From Phlebotomus papatasi (Eukaryota > Arthropoda > Insecta > Diptera > Psychodidae): a stretch of 64,000 nucleotides of DNA. Positions 23,098-33,787 of this stretch are shown in pieces (position 1 is the stretch's first letter; each line of letters starts with the position of its first letter). The stretch is taken from assembly GCF_024763615.1 (NCBI RefSeq), contig NC_077222.1:13330001-13394000 (forward strand), written 5' to 3'. A program made the translations under genes and the position numbers. The notes beneath the pieces were generated by a model, which saw only the letters and a program-made list of their open reading frames with translations, searched no databases and was not told the DNA's origin.

Positions 23098-23348
23098 TAC
23101 ACACATATTTTAAGAAATTCATAGTTTGGTAGTGATATTGTACCATTTAAATATGTGTTAATTTTAAACCGGTCAATTTGACCGGGTCTTGGTAGGTTTA
23201 GTGTTAAACTTTGTTGATTTCATCGCACAATAATTAAATCTACCATGAAAATTTCGCATCTCTTGTCTTTCTAAATAATACTTTCTGCTTTTAGGCTCCA
23301 TCATTTATTAAATTAAATAATAAAATTAAATAATTAAACAAAAAACTA

Positions 23349-23500
23349 GGGGAAGACTTTTAGACATCGTACATACTATGGTTTCAAACATTGTAATTTT
23401 TCCTGTCTTTTTCCCCAAATTTTAACAAATGTTAAAGGAATATGGGAAAAAATTGAAGTGTTCGAAACCAGAGTGAATGCGAAGCCTAAAAGTCTTTCCC
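23349..23500. mobile_element. 152-bp MITE (GGGGAAGACTTTTAGRC ends)
   Basis: Left end GGGGAAGACTTTTAGACATC, right end (other strand) GGGAAAGACTTTTAGGCTTC. The repeats continue through TGGTTTCRAACA. TA is on the left (23347-23348); the right flank reads AA, so the duplication has decayed. A relic of its right end (GCGAAGCCTGAAAGACTTCG) lies near 51630-51655. Confidence 0.75.
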
Positions 23501-25229
23501 AATGTTTTTTGTTTAATAATTTAATTGAATTAACTATTTAGTAGAATTTTATATGCTTAGACTTTACTGGTTTTAAAACATCTGTTAAACATTCTAGTAA
23601 TAAATTTTGTTTTAACAGTCAAGGGCTCTCTGAAAATAATTCATAGTAGATTGTCGACGTAAAGGTAATTAAAATTTAGTAAAATCAACTATTTTATTCC
23701 AGATAGTACATAAGCAAGCAACTTTTTCTACAAATTCAAAGTATAATTCGCGTGCTTTGCATGAAATTGAATGAAGTTCTAATTGCGATCTTTGAGCTAT
23801 TTTCTCTTCGAACCTCAAGTCATAAGTACTTAACCTCAATTACTCCAACAAGGAGTTGCTGCAAAAAAGAACTTTAATAGAGTGTACAGATGAAAGAAAT
23901 GAAGCAATTATTTAGTAGATTATTGATTGGTACAAGTAGACCACCGAAGGAAGGATGACTAAGTGCAAATTTCAATCAATATGCAATTGAAAACGTTTCC
24001 GTGGAAGCTTTTTCAAGCCCCAGAAAAAGCTAAATCAGCACTTTTCTTCCATAACTCCTACAACTTGGCCTTTTGCGTGGTTTTAACCCCTAGGAAACTT
24101 TCTCGTTTTCATGGCCCGCCGTCGCTACCGCCCCAAAATAGGTTTTCACACAGAAATTAGTAATTATTTGAGAGTATCTCGCCATTTATTAGTTCATCGA
24201 AAACTTTCTCTTTCCACTGTACCCCCCCAGAGGTGAAATGCACTTTTCTATTTGTTTCTCAACAATAATTTGGTCAAGCGGAATCCTCTCAGATAAAATG
24301 GCAATTGAGATAAATTCTGAGGTTACATACCAGGAAACATTTCAAATAATTGTGCATTGCGCTCAAATTGGAGCAAAATATTTGTGTTGAAACAGAAAAT
24401 AGGGAACTTTGTATATCTTTACTACGGTCTCATTCTCACAATCAATTTCACGACTAGGATTCTATTTATGCTATTCGCTGGTCGTTAGGATTTTGTGAAA
24501 ATTCATTTGTAATTAGGAGGATGCTGCTTTTCGCAATATCTCATTTAGCAATTCACTGTGGAGGATAAAATTGTAATTAATAGAAGAGGTCGGAGAAATC
24601 TCTAGTGATAATAAATATTCATAATCATTGGAGCAAAAAGCTCCTCTTGAGTCTTCTTCAACATGTGAAATTTCCCCTAAGATCAGTTCTGACCAGAAAG
24701 CAAACTAAAGAGCAATTTATCCATTTCTCCTCATTATTTATGTGGACAGATTTGTTCTATGGCGAAATATTGTAATGAAGAGTCAGTCTGTGTGAATTTG
24801 CTTGAGGTGAAGTTTTCATGATAAACCACCCAATAGACTTACTTACAATTTCACAAGTGGGAATGGTACTTCTCATCCTAATGTTTTGTGTGATAAGTGC
24901 ATGTGTAGCAAAAGGAGAAGACCAATGCTGAGAAATGATAAATTTCACCCCGTTAATATTACAACGGCTGCTGTCAAGGTAAATGTACTTCATTAATTTA
25001 CCCCATCCGCCTCTCAATAAATAATACAACCCCTCAGCTACTTCCTCTCATATATCTGCGAATTGTACACATGCTGAGGTATAGATGATGTCCGGATTGA
25101 GTCTCCCCTGGCATCTCTTTCTCTATGAATCATTAAGTTCCAAATTGATTATGGGAGTCAAAATCTTGGAGTACCAGACGCGTTTGCGTTATTTCCTGCA
25201 TTTTTTTCCTTGGACACCTTTTCCATGTA
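23501..25229. other. Single-copy-like stretch with one weak exon candidate
   Basis: No repeats recognised. Composition becomes more even after 23900. The only splicing-type signal is the minus-strand candidate at 24847-24970, listed separately. The 90-codon minus frame 24757-25029 spans it. Confidence 0.45.
24847..24970 (-). other. Weak exon candidate bordered by splice consensus
   Basis: On the minus strand a 124-nt open stretch lies between CTTGACAG (acceptor) and GTAAGTAAGT (donor at 24846 downward), encoding about 41 residues including GVKFIISQHWSSPFATHA. I do not recognise the product. The donor is a strong match to consensus, but the acceptor lacks a good pyrimidine tract. Confidence 0.2.
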
Positions 25230-25319
25230 GGGGAAAGTACTCTCTCTTCGAACGTTCATGCCATCGAATAATGTGAATTTTCTTTTATTTTTCCTAAGAG
25301 ACTTACATTTATAATTGTA

Positions 25320-25617
25320 GCAAGATTGCTGCAGGTCTCACACCAGAACATACTGGAGTACCCTTCATCGCTAATCTTCGGGAGAGAGCCCCGATTGCCC
25401 ATTCCTGGGAAGCCACGAATCTGGCGTCATCCTCGCTTCACTGGTGAAGACCGACTGAGGAACTATAGCGATATCGTAACTTGAGGTTAGCCGCCGTTAT
25501 AGCACCCCTCAAAGTTACCACCCCAGCTGAACAGTGATTGGTACCGTTGGCTTTGAAGAGTCTTTGTCAGGATGGGCTTTCTCCATCCAACTCCTCTAGG
25601 CTCAACTGTCCTACTAC
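25320..25617. mobile_element. GC-rich insertion, SINE or LINE 3'-end type
   Basis: Strikingly GC-richer than everything around it, with sharp borders inside the TA element 25230-26222. The minus strand begins GTAGTAGGACAGTTGAGCC and includes AGAAAGCCCATCCTGAC and AACTTTGAGGGGTGC. It lacks a long open frame and has no inverted ends, so a retroposed SINE or LINE tail is likely. Class not determined; no A/B box pair that I can name. Confidence 0.5.
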
Positions 25618-25690
25618 ATAATTACCACATAATTGCCAATAATTTACAATAAGCTAATTAATATTTATTAGAAATGTGTAAGTCCCTTAA

Positions 25691-26154
25691 CCCTTTCATG
25701 AAGAGACATTTTTAACCTTAAACATTTAACCTTGGAAAATCCAACAAAGTTTGATTCGGTGTCTTTTGTGTTTTTATGAACGATAGGGACAAAAATAGCC
25801 CAAAAATTTAAGTAATTTTTCTGACAATACCAATGAATAACATTTTTCGCTTTTATGAAAAATATTACGTATGAGTATTGTAGTTTTTATTGCCAAAAGG
25901 GTTTTGCTTAAAAAATATTAGAAATATAAAAAATAAATAAAATCAATTATGACTTTGAGAATTTAAAAATTCGCCATTTTTGACCTTAAATATTTAATAC
26001 ATATCAAATAGCTAGAAAATTGCAAAAAATATTCTAGAGTCATTTAACCTTCTACTTTACAATTATGTAGAGACTTAAGAAAAAAATAACTTTGGGTAGT
26101 CAGGAAAAATTATTTTCGTTATGGGACACCGGTGTTCAAATGGTCCTTAAAGGG
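25691..26154. mobile_element. 464-bp piggyBac-type MITE
   Basis: Ends CCCTTTCATGAAGAGACA and (other strand) CCCTTTAAGGACCATTTG. TTAA directly on both sides (25687-25690 and 26155-26158). The terminal CCCTTT and the TTAA duplication are typical of piggyBac-like elements. No transposase frame. Confidence 0.85.
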
Positions 26155-26317
26155 TTAAGAAAAATAAAAGAAAATTCACATTATTCGATAACATGTACGT
26201 TCGAAGAGAGAGTACTTTCCCCTACGGGGAAATAGAGAAAGATAGAGGAAGGTTTGCGGATTTTCTAGTCATCGCCAGTGGGAATGAAGTCACATCAAGA
26301 TTAAAAGCACTGACGTA

Positions 26318-26620
26318 ATACATATCTTAAAAATCGGAGATAAACTCCTTCCGTGTGTGTCAGGGGTGGTTATCCTTTCAGGACACGAAAACACGAATAT
26401 TTCATTAAGAGACATTTCACGATTTTCAGTGAGTTGAAGCTAGACGAAAAAATGTAAAGCAATTGTGAATAAAAATTTTCCTCCTTTTTAGCCATAGACG
26501 AAGGTGCGTTGGTGCGTCGAAAGCTTTGGCAAAAATATTCGTGTTTTCATGTCCTGAAAGAATAATCACCCCTGACGCACCCGGAGAGAGTTTATCTCAT
26601 TGATTCTCAAGATTTTTTAA
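26318..26620. repeat. Palindrome with GTCAGGGGTG arms
   Basis: The left arm (about 26318-26402) holds GGAGATAAACTCCTTCCG, GTCAGGGGTGGTTATCC and TTTCAGGACACGAAAACACG. The right arm (about 26540-26620) holds their complements in reverse order. The middle carries a short hairpin motif GACGAAGGTGCG...GCGTCGAAAGCTTTGGC (26502-26536). Confidence 0.75.
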
Positions 26621-26744
26621 ATCTTCCCCAGAGCTTTCGGTTCAGATATGAAACTTTTTCAGTGGTCGACTAAACTTTTTGCTTTCTTGAGGATAGTTAG
26701 TCTGATTTGTAATAAAATAAATCATTACTAGGACCAGATGGGTA

Positions 26745-26943
26745 ACATTAGCTCTGAAAAATGCGACCAGTTTTAGGGTAAATTTTTATGTTTTCGTACA
26801 CATTTCACGAGATATCCAATTTGAGATTCTAAATCTGTTTGTGCAGATAAATTGTGTCACGATAAGGCTTAATTTTGTTTAAAAATAGGTGAAAAATTCC
26901 AATTTCAAAGGTACCTCACTTTTAAAAGTGCCGCACTTCCTCC
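26745..26943. mobile_element. Partial MITE related to 41924-42129
   Basis: The right part (GGTGAAAAATTCCAATTTCA, AAAAGTGCCGCACTTCCTCC before TA) matches the right end of 41924-42129. The left part, TTAGCTCTGAAAAATGCGAC to TTTCACGAGATATC, recurs at 51205-51285. The left terminus has been lost or replaced. Confidence 0.65.
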
Positions 26944-27155
26944 TAGCCACAAACAACTTTTTTTCAAAATGGGATTTTTTGGTCACTTTTAGTACTTTGA
27001 ATTTAATTTCATTTATTTTTTCTGTATCTGTTGTTTTCTCTTCAATGGTTTTATTCCAATTATTGTTCCAAAAATAAATTTTAATAAATTCAAAGTGCTA
27101 AAAGTGTTCAAAAAAAATCCTATTTTAAAGAAGAAAATAAGTTTGTAGTGGCGAT
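26944..27155. repeat. Palindrome (GCCACAAACAACTT ... AAGTTTGTAGTGGC)
   Basis: Arms of about 65 bp share CACTTTTAGYACTTTGAATTT and ATGGGATTTTTT in inverted order. The 62-codon frame at 26889-27077 overlaps it and is a by-product. Probably a decayed MITE inserted next to the preceding element. Confidence 0.7.
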
Positions 27156-29486
27156 GTGTAGTGTTAAGAGGACGAAAGAGGATACCAAATCATTTAAATG
27201 ATTTTAATTGACCTAATGAATAAGACCCATACCCAGGGGCGAAAGCTCTGTAGAAAATTGAGTCTTTTTGATTTTAAGAAGACAATCCTCCGACGAACAC
27301 CGGAAGAAGCTGAAGATAAAGTGGGTAATTTTCTTGAAAGTTACGTTAGAATTTGAGATTGAAAAACATGATTTATACCACGATAGAGTGTTCGAATTTG
27401 AGGAAGTTTACTGTTCAGTAAAATGTAGTTATTTTGGACAAACCAATAAGGTTACCGCATTACTTATAGCCTATCCATACCTAGGACCTCTTCGCAGATT
27501 TTTAATTCTTGTCCTAAAATGATTTCAATGAATCACAAAATTAAGAATATTTGATGTTTTGTCATAGCATCTCATAACATTCTTGCGACGAGGATCTAGT
27601 GAGGACAGGTCATAAGTAATGCCGCAACCTTGTCTTTAAAAACTTTATAAAAAACATCAATTAAATAATCTTCAAAGAAATTTAAAATTGCGTAATTACT
27701 GATTTATTACATTTACTATCAAAGTCCAAAACCGAAATTTTTAAATCAGTTTTTCCGAAATTTTACGTTTTCCGGTATTCGAAATTTTAAAGAATGTCAA
27801 TGTAAATTATATATCGGAAAGTTCACTGCTACGGATTTAGAAAATGAGAAGCAATTTTGATAATTCATTTTCTCATAAAACTAAAGCTGTGCATTTCAAC
27901 CTCATCTGAACTTACATATGAGTCCGTACAATTAGCAGTATTATTTGACAATTAGCTATTTCTGTTGCTAGACCAAAAATTTAAGCCGTAGTTTCAACGA
28001 GCAGACTTTACAAAAAACTTCAGTATGTTTTCACGATATCTAGAAATTTTTCTCAAAGTACAATTCCCGAGAAATAAAAACAAGAAGTAAAATAAGCTTA
28101 TTTTTATTCCGGAACTCAACTGCAAAGTTTTCCAACGGGAAATTGGGTTTGGGGATGGGGTATGGGGAGGAAAAAGAAATAAAGTGGGATTTTCCTGTTT
28201 TTCCCAGAATTCTCAGCTAAAATGCGTCAGTTGTTAATTCAAGGCATTCACACTCTGGGTGTACCATGCGAAACTTTGGGATTTCATGCTTCATTCATTG
28301 CTCATTCTCAATAGACTTTTCTTTATATAATTTTCTCCTGTCTACAACTATTATCGTCATAAAGTTGGTACACGATATTTCCAACATGAATCCGGATATG
28401 AATAAGTTTACTCCCTTGTGAGGTGTTTCAGCCAAAATAATAGGATTCACTGTATGCCATTGGGTGAATTCTGTGTTTTGTGAATGAGGTCGAAAAGGCT
28501 TTTGGTATGGGGCTTTGGAGGGATGAGGAAATTTTCATACTTAAATACAAGAAAGTTTATCTCCCAATTCACTATTTTACAGCACCCTTGCCATAACATA
28601 GTACATACCAGCAATATCTGACAAGTCTCTCTCTCAACTTTATCTGCCACTTTCTGTCATCGCCAATAGACAAGGGGTTCAAAATATTGCAATAATTACT
28701 CAGATGCACGTTTTTGCGAAAATATTGCTGGGAAACATAATAAACTAATTATCTCACATTCTCTGCCGTGATATGCTTCTATCCTTCGTCCTTAGCAGAA
28801 ATGACAAAAGATTCACTCAGATAACATTTAAATGCAAAAGTCTCACAAAATGAATTTCTTGCAACATCTCATTACAAGTTCTCTCCTATGGTAACCGGAG
28901 CGCAATTGCCAAGACGTGAATATTGGGGTACTCAAGTCACCAAGGGGTTAGTCATTCAAGTTTTCAAATAACTCACAAATGACTTATTTTGGCCCTATCT
29001 CTCACACTTTGCCTTTGGGACGAAAATTTAGTTACATTGTTCTTCGTGGGAAATCTCAGGTTTTCCCAAGAGACCTGTTTTTACTGATGAGATTCAACTT
29101 AATGGAAGACTTAGTTGAGAGATATTCTCTAAGGCTCGTGTACATTTTAAAGATGATTTAAAGTCCACGACTAAGTTAAGGGCTACATGGGCTACATCGA
29201 CACGGCTAAATGTTAGAACTGTCTTGAAACATTAAGGTATAATTGTAAAAAGAAGATGGAAAGGAGAGATTTGAAGTAGAAGTTAAAATAAAATTGTTAT
29301 GTTGTAAAGAATAGGCAATTAGGTCACTCACGATGTTTCTAAGATTCGTTAGTATTTTAGGGATGGACTAAAAATCTTTCTAAAATTAAGGCTTGATGAA
29401 TCGAATGCTTTGATACAGACAACACAGGATCATATCAGTCATTTTATTGCAATAATTTAAAAATTGAGAAGGAAAACTGTATAAAT
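27156..29486. other. Largely single-copy-like stretch
   Basis: Positions 27225-27320 carry a half-palindrome relic (GGGGCGAAAGCTCTG ... ACAATCCTCCGACGAACACC) related to 38970-39569 and 53565-53735. The rest shows no repeats. Plus frame 27268-27522 and minus frame 28447-28650 have no recognisable motifs. Confidence 0.45.
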
Positions 29487-29560
29487 TTTCGGACATCTTG
29501 TATTATCGGACATTTTGAGTAAATCATCGGACACTGCAATAAAACTGATTAAAATTAATG
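29487..29560. repeat. Relic with TTTTCGGACATCTTG words
   Basis: CGGACATCTTG, ATCGGACATTTTG and ATCGGACACTGC in close succession resemble the ends of the GTGTGCCAAATTTCGGCC family (19786-20213). A similar AAAGTCGGACAGTGC run is at 41855-41895. Only a fragment. Confidence 0.4.
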
Positions 29561-29993
29561 AATTCTAATTATGCCCATCGGGCTTGCTGGCTCAGAACAC
29601 CTAGATTAGCATCTACACAGAACACATACAAAACATTAAGACAATTTTCTGAGTTTTGTAAACATCGCCTTATAGAAAAGTGGCTCAAACATGCAGGCTT
29701 TCTCCTATATAAAATTTATCAATACAAAATTGGTTAAATTTTGAACACAATTTGAATTAAAATTGTTTTATTGAAACTTCGGTGTCAAAGTTATTGTATA
29801 AAAATTGTGTCAGGTCCAGCCCCCTGTCATGCAATGTAAATTATTGAAAATTACAGGTTCATCGTAGTCCCTATAATCAGCATCAGGCATCAGTGAACAA
29901 TATTTGTATCAGAGTTTGACTTAACATCTGAATCAGCAAAAAGTGTCGTTGTTTATAGATATCAACATCTTTGAAAGCTTCTAAACAGCACTA

Positions 29994-30229
29994 GGGTAAA
30001 GTGGTACAAGTTGGACAATATTCAGTACAACTTGGACAGGGCTTTTCTTTTATTGATAAATTTAGTACTTCATTTTTATTTGTATATTTTTAATGCTTTA
30101 GTTTTATAATTTAGTTCCTTGTGCTTAAAAAAAATTAGTACTATATTTATCAAGAAAAAATTCCTGTCCAACTTGTACCGGCGAATTGTCCAACTTGTAA
30201 CACTATGTCTAAATTGTATCATTTTACCC
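29994..30229. mobile_element. 236-bp TA-MITE (ACAAGTTGGACA family)
   Basis: Left end GGGTAAAGTGGTACAAGTTG, right end (other strand) GGGTAAAATGATACAATTTA. Both contain the subterminal direct words CAAGTTGGACAAT and GTACAAGTTGGACAGG. TA at 29992-29993 and 30230-30231. Confidence 0.85.
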
Positions 30230-31651
30230 TAATTAAAAGGAAGTTTAAAAAATTCAATTTGTTTTGTACTACAAATGCGATGAATTTAACTCAATAACAA
30301 TTACGTACCAAAAGATTTTGGCGCCCGAAGCGAGTATCTTGATCAGCGCCCCATTCCCCTCTCATGTGAAAAAAATTGCTTATATTAGGTGTGATTCCTT
30401 CTAATCACACCTATTTTCACAAGTTATTATTTATCTTATTAATTACAGGATATATTTTTTAACTATCCCTAATGCTGAAAATAAGCAGCCAAATTCTCGG
30501 TAATTTTAGATTTTTTTTTTTAGATATTTTGGATAATGCGTAAAAACATGGTTTTATAGGTTTATGTTGTTAGAAAATAGGCGTTTAAATGAAACCTGTC
30601 AAAATTCACTTATTCTTTGATTTTTCGATACCTCGATACTATTATTTCTCAGCTCCTATTGCCCAGATCTGTTCGGATTTTTATTTGGACTATTTGTCCA
30701 GAATTTCGTTTTCCGTCTACCAGCTACTCGGCGTAGAAGCCAAATAGTACAGGTTTAAGACTTCAGGTCTAGCATAGTTTCTGAAGATTATGATAGTGAA
30801 CACTGAACAATTTATTTGTTTTTAAGATCTAATAGATCATTTGCCTTTAAAATACAATTTTAAGTCTTGTTTTCAAAAGTACCTGATAAAAACGAAAAGC
30901 TAAGCCATATACCTAAACTTTAACTCTGAAGTTTGTATAAGTTTGTATAGATTATCGCCTTCCGATTATCAATTCATTTTTCATAACAAATTAAATAATT
31001 AGAAAATTTATTATTTTTGATATTATTTATATTCTGTTTATTTATTTTATTATTATTGAATAGTTTCCGGTGATAAATTCTTGTTCCTAGTAATTGTGAA
31101 TTGTATTTATAAAAAATTAAATCCTAAATTAAATATAATAGTTTTTTTAAAGAAACATTTCTGTTCTAACACTTTATTCTTTATTTGAAATTATTTCAAG
31201 ATTCTATTTATTTTATTTTATTTTTTTCTGAAATTATTTTAAATGAAATAAAATTTTAAACTATAAAATTTATTCTATAAGAAGAAACTTCATATCAAAA
31301 AGATATTATGGTAAAATATATTACGTGTTTAGAATTATTTTCATATATCACATATTAGTAAAATTTCGCAAATATTAAAGTTCTAGAGAATTAACAGTGA
31401 GAGATTGTAATGTCCGATTTCCGGTGGACCCCCTATGTGTCCTTCCTGAGACTATCAGCAGAACTAATAGTAATAGCTTAAATAAATGTGAACAATTCTT
31501 CATGAAAATTTGTGTACTATTTATTAAAACCCTTCATGACTAGTAAGATTAAGATTTAAGATTAAGATATTATGTAATAACGGGATTCTGATAACTAGGC
31601 TTTCCCGCGCTCCTTCCTCGATCAAAACCATTCAGATTGTTTAATGTATTA
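30230..31651. other. AT-rich stretch with small terminal-hairpin motif
   Basis: Positions 30388-30410 form a hairpin, AGGTGTGATT ... AATCACACCT, recalling the terminal hairpin of the element at 31652. No other feature; very AT-rich from 31000 to 31400. Confidence 0.4.
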
Positions 31652-33444
31652 GGTGAGATTCTTAACAATCTCACCTACTATAATCCTAACAAAATTTCAT
31701 GTCGTCCGATCGACCTCAAATTTGGCCAAAATGTGTTTCAGCACTTCCTGATCACGAATATATATGTGGCTAATTTACGTTCCCGGCCGGCCGGCCGGCC
31801 GGCCGGCCGCTCTTTGGAGCTTAATAGCTCCTAAACTAAAAAAGATATCGACTTGCGGTTTTCGGCAAAGGTTATATATCGGGTGAAAATTGCAACTTGG
31901 TGCATAGACCCCCCACCCCCCACCCCTCCTTCCGCCATTTTGAATACCCCCCTTTTTTTGTTTTCTCAATAGCTCCGTCCCTATGGCATTCAGCGGACTC
32001 AAATTTTAGTATGTTATAGCTGGGCCTTAGAGCTTTCCATCAATACCAAACTTAAGGTCCCCCGACCCCCCTGACCCGAGCTATAAGGGTCCAAAAAAAA
32101 ATTTTTAAAATGGCCATAACTCCGGTTCTAATTGTCAGAATTTAAAAAGTGAGGGCTTTTTGGAAAGCTCTCGTGAAATGCCACTTCCCCTTCTAACATC
32201 GCAAGTTCATAAAACCACCGCTAGGGGCGCTTTTTTTAAAAAGAAAATTTTTAAATCTTAAAAGTTAAATAACTCAAAAATTCCATTGTGCATCGGGCTG
32301 AAAATTTAGTATGTTGTAGCCGTTGATTATACCTATCAAACAAAAAAAACCTTAAGTCGATCCATAACCCCTGACCCGAGCTATAAGGGGTCAAAGTTCG
32401 AACATTGACCGGCCTCTATCTCCGGTTCTAATTAACATAGCGACCTAAATTTTACCTTTTTGGTTTCGTCTCGATGAGCACTTTCAGATGGAAGTTCAAA
32501 AAGTCACCACAGGTGGCGCTGTGATAGCGTCAAAATTCATCGAAATTCAAAGTCACTTTTCTCAAAAACGGCATTGTGCAAGTTAATGAAATTTTAGTAT
32601 GTTGTAGTTCAGTCTAGGACGTTTCCAAAATGGTGCGTATGCGCGCTGTGGTTTCAATAGAACCGGAGATATGAGGGGTCAAAGTTCACGAAATTCAAAA
32701 AATCATATCTCCGGTTCTATTTGACCGATTTTGATGAATGAGGGCTTAAACGAAAGATCTCACCAAATGCTACAACTTTCTAGAATATTTGAACTTCGTG
32801 GGACCAACACCAGGGGCGCCACAGTCGAAAAACCAATTTCAATATCACATAACCTCAATTATCTCGACTGTCGCTGAACCGATTTTGATGATTACTTCAA
32901 CATAATTGTAGAGCACATTTGTCTCTACATTTCGTCCATACATCATTTTCCGCTCAGACTACGCTATCACTCCGATTTTGCCGTTTAAGTGTGAAAAAAT
33001 TGATTTTTCCCATAATAACGCTTTGAAATCACTCAGATGCCAATTTGACTGCCTCTACTCCACCAAGACACTTAAAATAGGGTTTTAAATGGAAAGTCCC
33101 ACAAAAGACAACAATTCTTTGATATAGTTGAAGTTCAACAAATGACTACTTGGGGCACTCTGGATGAAAAAACAAGTTAAGAAACAAAAAACCTCGCTTA
33201 TCTTGGCTTCTGAGTAATCGATGAGATCATGTTCTATGGGAAAATTATAGAGAACATTCTTGTCTACATTTCACCCATATAACACTTTTCTGTCAGTTCA
33301 TCCAAATCCTTGACATTTTGGTTCAAATACAAAACTTGTATAATTTCACGAATTTGGTTCAAGATAACTGAATGGCGTCTCCCTACTTCAGCATCAAATC
33401 GAATTTGCATGCACTCCGAGTTAGCTCACGTTAAGAATCTCACC
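31652..33444. mobile_element. 1.8-kb element with terminal hairpin and ~295-bp tandem units
   Basis: The left end GGTGAGATTCTTAAC is complementary to the right end GTTAAGAATCTCACC, with TA outside each (31650-31651, 33445-33446). The left end also folds on itself (GGTGAGATT/AATCTCACC). Inside, TCCGGTTCTA recurs near 32121, 32421 and 32710, and TTTAGTATGTTRTAGC near 32006, 32306 and 32594, giving units of 290-300 bp. Each unit also has a GGGGCGC or GGTGGCGC block. A (CCGG)n run lies at 31783-31809. No transposase frame. Confidence 0.8.
31783..31809. repeat. (CCGG)n microsatellite
   Basis: Six or more uninterrupted CCGG units in strongly AT-rich surroundings, within the 5' part of the element 31652-33444. 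A related GTCC/GTCCGTCC run occurs in the relative near 60360. Confidence 0.9.
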
Positions 33445-33589
33445 TACATAAGCCGGTTAGGATTATCTGTCCCTTTTAAAGTGTTTCCTGGACCAGACCC
33501 AGGGTAGGGCACACCCACAAAAATATTCTAGTGGACCAGTAAGTTGTAAGTGATCAGGAAAATTATTATTTTTCTGACTATGGGAAAAA

Positions 33590-33785
33590 TACCTTTCGCA
33601 CAAGATGCCTTTTTTTCAATTTGTTATAAATGATTTTGGCCCATTATAAAATAATATTTTAATAGATTAGATAGTCCAATGCATCAAATTTTTATAAAAG
33701 AGCTATGGTTCAAATCCATAAGGAACATTAAGAAAAAATTGAATTGTCCAAAGCTGGAGTCGTCCGAAGGTAGCGCGCTTTCCCC
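33590..33785 (-). mobile_element. TA-MITE of the GGGGAAAGCGCGCTACC family, left end decayed
   Basis: The right end, read on the minus strand, is GGGGAAAGCGCGCTACCTTC then GGACGACT, next to TA (33786-33787). Interior words (ATTATAAAATAATATTTTAA, TCCAATGCATCAAATTTT) match 54100-54570 and 43187-43398. Confidence 0.7.
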
Positions 33786-33787
33786 TA

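Larger units (their letters stand above)
22105..23203. mobile_element. TTAA-flanked piggyBac-type MITE carrying a nested TA element
   Basis: Ends CACTAAACCTGCCGACCG and (other strand) CACTAAACCTACCAAGACCC. TTAA lies directly outside on both sides (22101-22104 and 23204-23207), the target preference of piggyBac-type elements. Most of its length is the inserted TA element 22232-23097. Without it the host is about 230 bp. Confidence 0.85.
25230..26222. mobile_element. 993-bp TA element (GGGGAAAGTACTCTC family) with two insertions
   Basis: Inverted ends begin GGGGAAAGTACTCTCTCTTC and extend about 75 bp through GAATAATGTGAATTTTC to TTTATTTTTC. TA at 25228-25229 and 26223-26224. A GC-rich insert (25320-25617) and a TTAA element (25691-26154) interrupt it. 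Its own core, about 230 bp, matches 38740-38950 in inverted orientation (for example ATAATTACCACATAATTG). Confidence 0.88.

Noticed and set aside
33700..33725. GGTTCAAATCC-like B box suggesting a tRNA gene
   Set aside because: It lies inside a MITE and corresponds to its family consensus; no cloverleaf can be drawn around it.
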